DNA of 64,000 bases, from the NCBI RefSeq assembly GCF_020782245.1, contig NZ_JAJGNP010000007.1, forward strand, positions 1 through 64,000, written 5' to 3'. Positions 18,085-26,809 of the stretch are shown one piece after another. The position numbers were made by a program, and so were the translations under genes. The stretch comes from Sphingobium soli (lineage in GTDB: Bacteria > Pseudomonadota > Alphaproteobacteria > Sphingomonadales > Sphingomonadaceae). A model generated the notes under the pieces. The model saw only the letters and a program-made list of their open reading frames with translations. It had not been told where the DNA came from and searched no databases. Position 1 is the first letter of the stretch. Each line of letters begins with the position of its first letter.

Positions 18085-18333
18085 ATGGATATCAGTCAAT
18101 CGGTGGACAGTGGCGACAAGGCTTTGATCATATTGCAAAGCCTGGTCTGCTATTTGCGTGAAAAGAACATTCTTTCACGATGCGATATCGAAGAATTGTG
18201 CGAGCGCGTCGAGGCGCGTGAAAAGGAATTTCCCTGCGAGCAACACCAGGCTGCGGCAGCGGCGAAGGATATGCGCGATCTGGGCGAATATTGCGGGAAG
18301 CGATATGGCGGGAAACGGCGTCGCTGCCTGTAA
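18085..18333 (+). CDS. Small hypothetical protein of a sphingomonad type
   Basis: An 82-residue, charged, helical protein beginning MDISQSVDSGDKALIILQ and containing REKNILSRCDIEELCERV. The composition and the IEEL segment look like a real small gene rather than a shadow. An ATG at 18055 would add ten residues; cagggtcg before 18085 favours the shorter form. It stands alone between the receptor and the MFS gene. I recall similar small proteins in sphingomonads but can give no function. About 280 bp downstream up to 18614 hold nothing I recognise. Confidence 0.5.
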   Translation: MDISQSVDSGDKALIILQSLVCYLREKNILSRCDIEELCERVEAREKEFPCEQHQAAAAAKDMRDLGEYCGKRYGGKRRRCL

Positions 18334-18614
18334 GATGCCGATCGACTGGATCATGATGCGGTCCTGCGTGGCGCGACTTTGCCAAGCGGCGGCCCGCAGA
18401 TCGACATGGCGGGCGCGCGGACTGCGATCATCGTAAATCCCCCCCTTTGCCTGTGTTTGTTGCGCAATATCCGGGGAATCGACGGGGAGCCATATAGGAA
18501 GGAATATGTCTCCGGCGCGACATCTGTCGTCCCGGCGATAGTCGTGGCGGAGGCATAGGGTGCGGTGTTGGCATAACCTTCATTACAGTCGATAAAGATG
18601 AAATAGGATGAGTG

Positions 18615-19994
18615 ATGCGCAATCCGTCAATAGTGGATGCAGGTCCGCAACCGATAGCGGAAAACGCATCGCTTTCCGCCGGCAGGCGATCACTGTTATC
18701 GTGGACAATTGTGGCGCTGTTTCTACTCAATTGCCTCAATTATATTGATCGACTGCTCTTCTCGGTCGCCCAGGAAATGATCAAGGTCGATCTCCATCTC
18801 AGCGATTTTCAGCTTGGCCTGATTGGCGGACCCGCCTTCGCCATACTCTACACGGTCTTCAGTTTCCCGATCGCGCGCGCGGCTGACCGCGGCCGCCGTG
18901 TCGGGATCATCGCCATTTCGCTGACATTGTGGAGTGCAATGACGGCCTTTTGCGGAATTGCGGCCAATTTCGTCCAGATGCTCGTCGGGCGCGCCGCCGT
19001 CAGCATTGGCGAAGCGGGATGCACGCCGGCCTCGCATTCTTTGATCTCCGATGCATTCCCCGCGCAACGTCGAACGACCGCCATCGCCATCTTCGCGGTC
19101 GCTGGTCCCTTCGGCGCCATCGTCGCAGCGGTGGGCGGGGGCGCTCTGATCGCCGCTTATGAGTGGCGCACGGCTTTCCTCATCTGCGGGATGGCAGGCA
19201 TCGTCATGGCTCTACTGTTCCGCGCCACCGTACCGGAACCGCTGCGGAGCGAGCCCCGACCGCACCATACTGCGTCTTTCATCGACACCGGCCGCCAGCT
19301 GCTGGCCCGGCGCAGCTTCGCCCTGGTGGCCGTCGCGGGGGGCGTCGCCGGGATCGGCAGCTATGCCAATCAACAATATATGGTATCCTTCCTCATGCGC
19401 GGACATGGTCTGTCCCTGGCCAATGCTTCGGCACTGATGGGGTTGGTGATCGGTGGCGTCGGCATCGTCTTCACGCTGCTGGGCGGCCCGATGATGGATC
19501 TGGGCGCGCGTCGCTACCCGCGAATCAAGGCCTGGTTGCCTTCCTTCGGATTGCTCTGGTGTGGGGCGCTATATGCCTTCGCGTTTCAGATTCCGACGGT
19601 TGGCCTTGCGGTGGCGTTGATGGTGCTCGGATCCATGGGGCAGCATTTCTATATGCCTGCCATGTATGCGCACGGACAGGACGTGGCGCCCCCGCATATG
19701 CGCGCCATGGCCTCCGCCGTGATTATCGCCACAAGTTCCATATTAGGCTATGGATTGGGTCCGCCGCTGATCGGTCTTGCCAGCGACATATTGGGGGAAA
19801 GCGCGCGGGTGTCGGCAGGCATCAGCCTTGCCGAGTGTGCCAAGCGGGCAGTCGCGGCCTGTGAGGCGGCAAGCGCGCAGGGGCTGCGCCTGTCGCTCAG
19901 CCTGGGATCCTGCTTCTTCATACTGGCCGCCGGTCTGTTTGCATTGGCGAGCCGATGGGTAGTCTCGGACGTGCACGATCATGATCGGCACTGA
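18615..19994 (+). CDS. MFS transporter (Spinster-like)
   Basis: A 459-residue inner-membrane protein with about twelve hydrophobic helices. The first helix reads FLLNCLNYIDRLLFS. The loop between helices 2 and 3 is RAADRGRRVGI, the MFS motif A, and IGEAGCTPASHSLISDAFP lies near helix 5. These are typical of the spinster/sphingosine-1-phosphate-like family common in sphingomonad degradation clusters. It lies between the TonB receptor and the AraC regulator. It probably carries the substrate or a product across the inner membrane; direction is not known. Confidence 0.88.
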   Translation: MRNPSIVDAGPQPIAENASLSAGRRSLLSWTIVALFLLNCLNYIDRLLFSVAQEMIKVDLHLSDFQLGLIGGPAFAILYTVFSFPIARAADRGRRVGIIAISLTLWSAMTAFCGIAANFVQMLVGRAAVSIGEAGCTPASHSLISDAFPAQRRTTAIAIFAVAGPFGAIVAAVGGGALIAAYEWRTAFLICGMAGIVMALLFRATVPEPLRSEPRPHHTASFIDTGRQLLARRSFALVAVAGGVAGIGSYANQQYMVSFLMRGHGLSLANASALMGLVIGGVGIVFTLLGGPMMDLGARRYPRIKAWLPSFGLLWCGALYAFAFQIPTVGLAVALMVLGSMGQHFYMPAMYAHGQDVAPPHMRAMASAVIIATSSILGYGLGPPLIGLASDILGESARVSAGISLAECAKRAVAACEAASAQGLRLSLSLGSCFFILAAGLFALASRWVVSDVHDHDRH

Positions 19995-20078
19995 CTTGCC
20001 ATTCGCGATCTACAGGGAAATAATGATCCTGCGCTTTAGGATCGAGCCAATATTTGATCGATGGCGAGGAGGTTGAGG

Positions 20079-20966
20079 ATGCGACATGAAGCCGATCTTG
20101 GTCTGCCGCTTTGTGCCCCGCACACTGCGTCGCATTTCCATGTGGAACGGCGGTTCCACACGAATGGCATTTTCGCCGATATCCGTCACTTCGGATGGAC
20201 CCAGAGCAGCCGATCGGTTTTTCAACCTGATTCCTACTATCTGGATTTTTCCATCGGCCCGCGCTGCCCCACTGCTCGTTTCTTCAACAGCGAACGCGAA
20301 CTGGCAGACCCGCCAGGCGATGTCGTCTTTCTGCCCAAGGGTGGCGCATTTGCGACCCTGAGTGAACCGGGCGAGCACAGCCTGCTGTGCCTGACATTTG
20401 AAAACGACCGGGCGATGCAATTATTCGAGGATGACAGCGTCGCCGATCTGGCGGCATGTCAGGATGTTCAGATCGGTCGGGTGCGTCAGGGCCTTGCCCG
20501 GCTGGTGGAGGAATTGCGCAATCCGGGCTTTGGACAGGATATATTGCTCGAAAGCATGGCGTTGATGCTCGTCGTCGAACTGTGCCGGCATTTTCGCCAA
20601 GCCCAATATGATGACCGCAGCGCACATGGGCAGATGCCCGGCTGGCGCTTGCGTCGCATCAAGGATAAAATAGAGGCCGATCTGGCCGAAATGCTTTCGG
20701 TGGCCGATCTGGCCGCCGAAATCCGCACCAGCCCGCGTCACTTGATCCGGACTTTCCGGGCCACCACTGGCATCACTTTGACCGACTATATCGCCAGCCG
20801 CCGGATCGCGCGTGCGCAAGACCTGCTTGTCCGCGACGAGGCGATGATCAAGGTAATCGCCGGCAAATGCGGCTTCCAGAGCGCTGCCGCTTTCTCGGCG
20901 GCGTTCCGGAAGGCGACCGGCATGACCCCCCGCGAATTTCGCGAAGAGCGTGGCGCATTGCGCTGA
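20079..20966 (+). CDS. AraC-family transcriptional regulator
   Basis: A 295-residue regulator with a cupin-like sensor domain (about 20-170) and a C-terminal double HTH. MLSVADLAAEIRTSPRHLIRTF is the first HTH, VIAGKCGFQSAAAFSAAFRK the second, and GMTPREFREER the closing signature. The start at 20079 fits aggagg at 20067-20072. It lies directly upstream of the LuxE-LuxC-amidohydrolase operon on the same strand and is the best candidate for its activator. A short hairpin (tgaagc/gcttca, 21003-21019) sits between them. Confidence 0.88.
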   Translation: MRHEADLGLPLCAPHTASHFHVERRFHTNGIFADIRHFGWTQSSRSVFQPDSYYLDFSIGPRCPTARFFNSERELADPPGDVVFLPKGGAFATLSEPGEHSLLCLTFENDRAMQLFEDDSVADLAACQDVQIGRVRQGLARLVEELRNPGFGQDILLESMALMLVVELCRHFRQAQYDDRSAHGQMPGWRLRRIKDKIEADLAEMLSVADLAAEIRTSPRHLIRTFRATTGITLTDYIASRRIARAQDLLVRDEAMIKVIAGKCGFQSAAAFSAAFRKATGMTPREFREERGALR

Positions 20967-21123
20967 ACCAGTTCTGCGTTGGATCGCCGATCCGATATGA
21001 TGTGAAGCATCGCGCTTCATGTCCGCCTGACGATGTTTGGGCGTTCCGGCTGTAGGCATCGGCATTGCGGGGAACGCCTCGCCCCCGCCACAATCCGTCC
21101 CATCAAGAAGGACGGATTTTCTT

Positions 21124-22539
21124 ATGAGCAGCTATCTCGATCGACTGATCGCCGATCCCACCAGTTTCCACGATGCGCCCTATGCGCAAGCCTTCACGCT
21201 CAGTTGCGAGGAGATCGACCGGCTGCATCTGGACGGCGCTCGCAAGCGCTTTGCCGAATTGCGGCCCGGCCTGTCCGTGCTGGACAAGCTGGCGCGCGAG
21301 CAGGGCATCGACGCGATCGAAACGATCGACGATTTGGCGCCGCTTCTGTTTCCGCACACCGTCTACAAATCCTATCCGATCAGCTATCTGGAACGGAGCC
21401 GTTTCGACAAGCTGACCAAATGGCTCGCGGGCCTGACGACCAGCGACATTTCCCACGTCGATGCCAGCGGTATCGAGACGATCGACGACTGGATCGACCT
21501 GCTCGACGCGGAAACCGACCTGACCGTCCAGCATACGTCCGGCACCACCGGCAAGCTGAGCTTCGTCCCTCGCACCAAGAAACAGTGGCGTGAAACCATC
21601 GTCCATTCGGGGGTCATCATCCGCGACTGGTGGCCGGACCGGGGTCCGGACATCGTGAAGGACGGGATGCCGATCATCATTCCGGGCTATCGCTACGGCG
21701 CTGCCGCGATGCAGCGCGGCAACGGCATCCAGGTCGATCTCTATGCCAAGGGTGAGGAAAATACCCTGTTCCTCTATCCCGACGCCCGGTTCAGTGCAGA
21801 CATCGCCTCGCTGGGCGGCCGCCTGCGCGCGGCGGAGGCGCGGGGCGAGGCCGGCATGATCGACATTCCGCCGGTCCTGCTGGAACGGCGGGAGGCGCTG
21901 CTGGAACTGGAGCGCCGCCGGCCCGACGACCTCAAGCATTTCTTCAGCGAGGCGCAGCGGCGCTTCGGTGGACGCGACGTCTATGTGACGGCGATGTGGG
22001 CCATCCTCTACGACTGGGCGGAGGAGGGGCTGAAACGCGGTCTCAAGAACGTCTTCGGCAAGGGCAGCGTGTTGCTGACCGGCGGCGGCAAGAAGGGCAA
22101 GGAACTGCCCGACGACTGGCGCGAGCGCGTGATCGAATTTCTGGGTTTCGACACCATCTATGAAATGTACGCCACATCAGAGCAGATGGGTCTGTCGATG
22201 ATGTGCGAGCATGGCCATTATCACGTCCCACCCATCCAGATCCCGTTCCTGCTCGATCCGGCGACCGGAAAGCCCCTGCCGCGCAAGGATGGCCTGACCG
22301 GCCGCTATGCCTCGTTCGACCTGATGCCCAACACCTATTGGGCTGGGCTGGTGACGGGGGACGAGATCACGCTGGCCGGCTGGGAAAAGCCCTGCGCCTG
22401 CGGCCGCGCCGGGCCGTACGTCATTCCGCCGGTGCGCCGCTACAGCGAGCAGGAAGGCGGCGACGACCGCATCGTGTGCGCCGGTGCCCCCGAAGCGCAT
22501 GACCGCGCCCTCGAATTTCTTGCCGAACTGTCGATGTGA
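21124..22539 (+). CDS. LuxE/PaaK-family acyl-protein synthetase-like ligase
   Basis: A 471-residue adenylating enzyme of the LuxE/PaaK group. The nucleotide loop HTSGTTGKLSFVPR lies near residue 138 and FGKGSVLLTGGGKKGKELPDDW around 320. A C-terminal CACGRAGPY segment is also present. LuxE proteins adenylate a carboxylic acid, hold it as a thioester and pass it to LuxC. The length exceeds classical LuxE (about 370-380) because of extra N-terminal helices shared with the paralogue at 28239 (PLLFxHTxYKSYP). The downstream reductase gene starts within a few bases. Confidence 0.82.
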   Translation: MSSYLDRLIADPTSFHDAPYAQAFTLSCEEIDRLHLDGARKRFAELRPGLSVLDKLAREQGIDAIETIDDLAPLLFPHTVYKSYPISYLERSRFDKLTKWLAGLTTSDISHVDASGIETIDDWIDLLDAETDLTVQHTSGTTGKLSFVPRTKKQWRETIVHSGVIIRDWWPDRGPDIVKDGMPIIIPGYRYGAAAMQRGNGIQVDLYAKGEENTLFLYPDARFSADIASLGGRLRAAEARGEAGMIDIPPVLLERREALLELERRRPDDLKHFFSEAQRRFGGRDVYVTAMWAILYDWAEEGLKRGLKNVFGKGSVLLTGGGKKGKELPDDWRERVIEFLGFDTIYEMYATSEQMGLSMMCEHGHYHVPPIQIPFLLDPATGKPLPRKDGLTGRYASFDLMPNTYWAGLVTGDEITLAGWEKPCACGRAGPYVIPPVRRYSEQEGGDDRIVCAGAPEAHDRALEFLAELSM

Positions 22540-22547
22540 GTAGAGCC

Positions 22548-24005
22548 ATGACCGATCCATTCCGCGTGCCCCTGATCATCCGGGGCCAGATTATCGATGA
22601 TGCCGAGGTCGACTATGGCGGCCGCCGAGGCGGCGTTAGTTTCTCGGCGCCTGACATTGCCAAACATGTGGCGCGCCTGCCGCTGCGCACCCCTTCGGCC
22701 ATGGCCGACCTCTATGCGCTGAGCTTTGACGAGATACTCGATTTCCTCGTCGCCCTGGGGCAGCGGCTCGATTTCGGCCAGAACCGGCATTTGCAGGAGG
22801 CATTTCGCCTGTCCTGTCAGACCTCCGGCCTGTCCGAGAGTATATTGCGCGTCCATTTCCAGTATATCGGCGCGGCCTTCGATCGCACCGAAATGCGGCG
22901 GATGATGGAACGCTCCTGCGGCATCGACTATCTGGAAGGCTGGGTGGATCAGGGGGCTGGCAGATTTCCGGGTCTCACCGCCCGCACGCGCGCCTTCGGT
23001 GCGCGGACCGTGCACGTCATTGCCGGCAATGCGCCGATCGTGTCGATCCTGACTGTGATCCGCAATGCGCTGACCCGGTCCGACGCGATCATCAAGCTGC
23101 CGTCCAACGATCCGCTGACGGCCGCCGCGTTGGTGCGAACCATGCTCGAGATGGACCCCGACCATCCGCTGTCGAAACATGTCTCCGTCGCCTATTGGAA
23201 GGGCGGCGACGATCAGGTGGAATCGGCGATCTACGATCCGCGCGGGGTCGAAAAGATCGTCGCTTGGGGCGGGTTCGATTCGGTCAAGCATATCACCCGC
23301 TATCTGCAACCAGGGATCGACCTTATTACTCAGGATCCCAAGCTGTCGGGAACGATCATCGGTCGCGAGGCCTTCGCCGATGACGCGACGCTGGGGCAGG
23401 TGGCGCGCCGTCTGGCGCTCGACATCGGCGCGCAGAATCAGGAAGGCTGCGTGTCCGCGCGCGTCATCTATGTCGAATGCGGCACGGACGACGTCGGGCT
23501 GGAGCGGGCCAACCGATTGGGGCAGATGACCTTCGACGCGCTCCAGCGCCTGCCCGATCATCTGAGCACGCCGCACAAGGCTTTCGACGGCGCGCTCAAG
23601 GCCGAGATCGACGGCATCCGCCTCAATGACGAGGACTATCGCATCTTCGGCGGCCGCACCAACGAAGGCGCGGTCATCGTCAGCCAGGAAGAATATCCGG
23701 TCGATTTCTCCCGCACGCTCGCCTGCCGGGTGGGCAATATCGTGCCGATCGACAGCCGGGAAACGGCCGTCAGCGCGGTCAACGCCTATACCCAGACGAT
23801 TGGCATCTTTCCCGAAAGCCTCAAGGACGAGCTGCGCGACCGCCTCGCCTTCCAAGGCGCGCAGCGGATCGTGTCGCTGGGCGGTGCGGCGACGATGCAG
23901 CATAATATGGAACGGCAGGACGCGATCGAGCCGGTGCGCCGCATGCTGAAATGGGTGACCGAAGAACAGGCATCGGGCGAGATGCTGGCCGCGCTCGCAG
24001 GCTGA
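22548..24005 (+). CDS. LuxC-family acyl-CoA/acyl-protein reductase
   Basis: A 485-residue protein of the LuxC family (ALDH superfamily). It has HVIAGNAPIVSILTVIRNAL for cofactor and substrate entry, IIKLPSNDPLTAAALV, and the nucleophilic cysteine near residue 301 in NQEGCVSARVIYVE. It should reduce an activated acyl group to an aldehyde with NADPH. A GTG at 22536 overlapping the LuxE stop is an alternative start. The partner ligase is immediately upstream. No LuxD acyltransferase or LuxAB pair is present, so the acid reductase works outside a lux operon here. Confidence 0.85.
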   Translation: MTDPFRVPLIIRGQIIDDAEVDYGGRRGGVSFSAPDIAKHVARLPLRTPSAMADLYALSFDEILDFLVALGQRLDFGQNRHLQEAFRLSCQTSGLSESILRVHFQYIGAAFDRTEMRRMMERSCGIDYLEGWVDQGAGRFPGLTARTRAFGARTVHVIAGNAPIVSILTVIRNALTRSDAIIKLPSNDPLTAAALVRTMLEMDPDHPLSKHVSVAYWKGGDDQVESAIYDPRGVEKIVAWGGFDSVKHITRYLQPGIDLITQDPKLSGTIIGREAFADDATLGQVARRLALDIGAQNQEGCVSARVIYVECGTDDVGLERANRLGQMTFDALQRLPDHLSTPHKAFDGALKAEIDGIRLNDEDYRIFGGRTNEGAVIVSQEEYPVDFSRTLACRVGNIVPIDSRETAVSAVNAYTQTIGIFPESLKDELRDRLAFQGAQRIVSLGGAATMQHNMERQDAIEPVRRMLKWVTEEQASGEMLAALAG

Positions 24006-24020
24006 AGGGGAGCCAAGGAC

Positions 24021-25733
24021 ATGGTGGAAGCTGATCTGGTGATCCGGGGCGGAACGATCGTCGACGGATGCGGCGGCGATCCGTTCGAGGCGGATATCGC
24101 CATCGTGGATGGCCGGATCGCGGCGATCGGTGCCGATGTCGTACGGGGTCGCGAGGAGATCGACGCCCGCGACCTGCTCGTCACGCCCGGCTTCGTCGAT
24201 GTCCATACCCATTATGACGGGCAGGTCACCTGGTCTGACAGTCTGGTGCCGTCCGCCGACCATGGCGTCACCACTGTCGTCATCGGCAATTGCGGGGTCG
24301 GCTTCGCCCCGTGTCGGCCGGAGGACCGCGAGGCGCTGGTCAATGTCATGGAAGGGGTGGAGGACATTCCTGAAGCGGTGATGGCCAAGGGGCTGCCCTG
24401 GAACTGGGAAAGCTTCCCGGACTATCTGAAATCCTTGGAAGCGCGCGCTTGGGACGCCGATGTCGGCGCCTATATTCCCCATTCGCCTCTGCGCGTCTAT
24501 GCAATGGGCCAGCGCGGGCTGGACCGCGAGCCGGCGACCGCGGCAGATGTCGCGCGGATGGCGGATCTAGTGGCGGAAGGGATGGCGGCCGGCGCGCTCG
24601 GCTTCGCCACATCACGATCGCTGGTGCATCGGCGCGGCGACGGCGCCTTCATCCCCTCCTTCCAGGCGGACAGCGACGAACTGGTGGCGATCGCCCGATC
24701 GGTCGGGGATGCCGGGCGCGGCGTGCTGCAGATGATCCCCAATCTCGATACCGCCGACTGGGCCAGCGATCTTGACCTGATGAAGCGCATGACCAGCGCC
24801 TCGGGGCGTCCGCTGACCTATTCGCTGGCCCAATGGTCGACCGATCCGCAGGGCTGGCGGCGGACCATGGATGCGCTGGCCGAACATAATCGCAGCGGTG
24901 CGGCGGCGGTGCTGGCGCAGGTTTTCCCCCGGCCTATGGGCGCGATGTGCGGCCTGTCGACATCGGCCAACGCGTTCAGCCATTGTGCGAGCTATCGCGC
25001 GATCGCCGACAGGCAGTTGGCGGGAAAGGTCGCCATCATGCGCGATCCCGCTTTCCGCGCGCGACTGATCGCGGAGGAGCCGGACGAGACGCCGACGCCG
25101 CTGCACCGCTTGCTGCGCACATGGGACAATATCTATCCTCTCGGTGCCGAGCCGGACTATGAGCCGTCGCCCGAGCAGAGCATCGCCGCGCTGGCCACAC
25201 AGCGCGGTGTCAGTCCGGTCGAGCTGGTCTATGACCTGATGCTGGAGCAGGACGGGCATGCGCTGATCCTGATGCCCTTTTCCAACTATGCGGAAAAGTC
25301 GCTCGATCCCGCCCTTGCCATGATGCGCGATCCCTACAGCATCGTGGGACTGGGTGACGGGGGCGCGCATTATGGCATCATTTGCGATGCAAGCTATCCG
25401 ACGACGATGCTGGCCTACTGGACCCGCGATCGCGCCGGCGAGCAGCTGACGATCCCGGCCGCGGTGAAGGCGCTGAGCGCCGACAATGCCGACTTCCTGG
25501 GACTGCGCGATCGGGGGCGGCTGAAACCGGGGCTGAAGGCCGACATCAACCTGATCGATCATGGTGCGCTGCGCCTGCATGCCCCCCATATCGTGCATGA
25601 CCTGCCCGGCGGCGGGCGTCGCCTGGCGCAGCCCGCCACCGGCTATCGCGCCACGATGGTCAGCGGGGTCATCACCCGGCGGGACGGCGCCGACACCGGC
25701 GCGCGTCCCGGAAGGCTGATCCGCGCCGCCTGA
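24021..25733 (+). CDS. Amidohydrolase of the N-acyl-D-amino-acid deacylase type
   Basis: A 570-residue TIM-barrel metallohydrolase. It has the N-terminal DLVIRGGTIVDGCGGDPFEAD beta cap, the metal motif PGFVDVHTHYDGQVTW, TTVVIGNCGVGFAP, and the late GLGDGGAHYG and C-terminal LKPGLKADINLID signatures of D-aminoacylase-like enzymes. It hydrolyses a C-N bond, classically an N-acyl-D-amino acid. It lies 15 bp after the LuxC-like gene and may release the carboxylic acid reduced by LuxE/LuxC. Its stop codon touches the stop of the convergent aldo/keto reductase gene. Confidence 0.85.
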   Translation: MVEADLVIRGGTIVDGCGGDPFEADIAIVDGRIAAIGADVVRGREEIDARDLLVTPGFVDVHTHYDGQVTWSDSLVPSADHGVTTVVIGNCGVGFAPCRPEDREALVNVMEGVEDIPEAVMAKGLPWNWESFPDYLKSLEARAWDADVGAYIPHSPLRVYAMGQRGLDREPATAADVARMADLVAEGMAAGALGFATSRSLVHRRGDGAFIPSFQADSDELVAIARSVGDAGRGVLQMIPNLDTADWASDLDLMKRMTSASGRPLTYSLAQWSTDPQGWRRTMDALAEHNRSGAAAVLAQVFPRPMGAMCGLSTSANAFSHCASYRAIADRQLAGKVAIMRDPAFRARLIAEEPDETPTPLHRLLRTWDNIYPLGAEPDYEPSPEQSIAALATQRGVSPVELVYDLMLEQDGHALILMPFSNYAEKSLDPALAMMRDPYSIVGLGDGGAHYGIICDASYPTTMLAYWTRDRAGEQLTIPAAVKALSADNADFLGLRDRGRLKPGLKADINLIDHGALRLHAPHIVHDLPGGGRRLAQPATGYRATMVSGVITRRDGADTGARPGRLIRAA

Positions 25734-26801
25734 TCAGGCGCGCAGCCGGATACTCGTTCCGCCCGTCAGTCCATGGCGGATGAAGGGTGAGGCAAGGAAA
25801 TCATGCGGAAAGCCGAGCGGCGTGCGGCTCACCGCATCCAGCCGTTCCAGTTGCGCGGGCTCCAGCGTGACGCCAAGCGCCGCGACATTGTCCGTATATT
25901 GCCGCATCGTCCGCGCGCCTACCAGCGGCGATATGACCGCTGGATTGGCCAGGGTCCAGGCGATCGCCACTTGCGCCGAGGTGACGCCCATCTCGTCGGC
26001 GACGGCCTTAACCGCGTCCGCGATGGTCACAACGCGCGCATCGACGCGGCCCCCCGCTTCGAGCAGGAAGCCGCGACCGCCCGTTTCGCCCACATGCGCG
26101 CTGCCGCCCGTCGCATATTTGCCCGACAACATGCCGCTCGCCAGCGGCGACCAGGGCATGACGCCGATACCCAGCGCCTTGGCGGCGGGGATAAGGTCAC
26201 GCTCGGCCGTGCGCTCCACCAGATTATATTCGGATTGCAAAGCCACCAACTGGCTCCAGCCCCGCAATTCCGCCATGGTCTGCAACCGGGCCATCTGCCA
26301 GGCGGGAGTGTCCGACAGGCCAAGATAGAGGATTTTGCCCTGCCTCACCAAGTCGTCGAACGCGCGCAAAATCTCGTCCGCAGGCGTCATATCGTCCCAG
26401 ACATGCAGGAAGAACAGGTCGATCCGATCCGTCTTCAGCCGCTTGAGGCTCGTTTCCACCGTCTGCACCATGTTTCGGCGGCTGTTACCAGCGGCATTGG
26501 GATCGCCGACTGAGCGGGTCAGCGAATATTTGGTGGAAAGAACCAGCCGTTCGCGCTTCGCCTCCGCGAACTTGCCCGTCAATATCTCCGACGCGCCGTC
26601 GGCATAATAGCCAGCCGTGTCGATGAAGTTGCCGCCCTGGTCGACATAGCTGTCGAAGATACGGCGGGATTCCTGCTCGTCAGCGCCCCATTCCTCGCCA
26701 AAGGTCATGGTTCCGAGCGCCAGCGGAGAAACGCGCAGGCCCGAGCGGCCGAGCAGGCGATAGCTGTCGAGCGACAGCGCCTGAATAGTCGTCTGTGTCA
26801 T
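25734..26801 (-). CDS. Aldo/keto reductase
   Basis: A 355-residue NADPH-dependent enzyme. The AKR tetrad is visible: Asp in NFIDTAGYYADG, the Tyr after it, Lys in LSTKYSL and His in LFFLHVWDD. The C-terminal cofactor part reads PLVGARTMRQYTDN. The start at 26801 (MTQTTIQALSLDSYRLLG) is taken over a longer open extension without homology. It is the last gene of the minus-strand LuxE-LuxC-AKR operon, eight bases after LuxC. The simplest role is to reduce the aldehyde made by LuxC to an alcohol. Confidence 0.9.
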   Translation of the reverse strand: MTQTTIQALSLDSYRLLGRSGLRVSPLALGTMTFGEEWGADEQESRRIFDSYVDQGGNFIDTAGYYADGASEILTGKFAEAKRERLVLSTKYSLTRSVGDPNAAGNSRRNMVQTVETSLKRLKTDRIDLFFLHVWDDMTPADEILRAFDDLVRQGKILYLGLSDTPAWQMARLQTMAELRGWSQLVALQSEYNLVERTAERDLIPAAKALGIGVMPWSPLASGMLSGKYATGGSAHVGETGGRGFLLEAGGRVDARVVTIADAVKAVADEMGVTSAQVAIAWTLANPAVISPLVGARTMRQYTDNVAALGVTLEPAQLERLDAVSRTPLGFPHDFLASPFIRHGLTGGTSIRLRA

Positions 26802-26809
26802 GATCTGGT

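Noticed and set aside
20025..20043. Short hairpin gatcct/aggatc after the MFS gene as a terminator
   Set aside because: A 6-bp stem without T-tract is too weak to call; it may be chance.
22440..24482. A 680-codon minus-strand open frame antisense to the LuxC-like gene
   Set aside because: It lies opposite a clearly homologous gene, has no recognisable motif and low-complexity Arg/His/Gly-rich content. Such antisense frames are common in GC-rich sphingomonad DNA.
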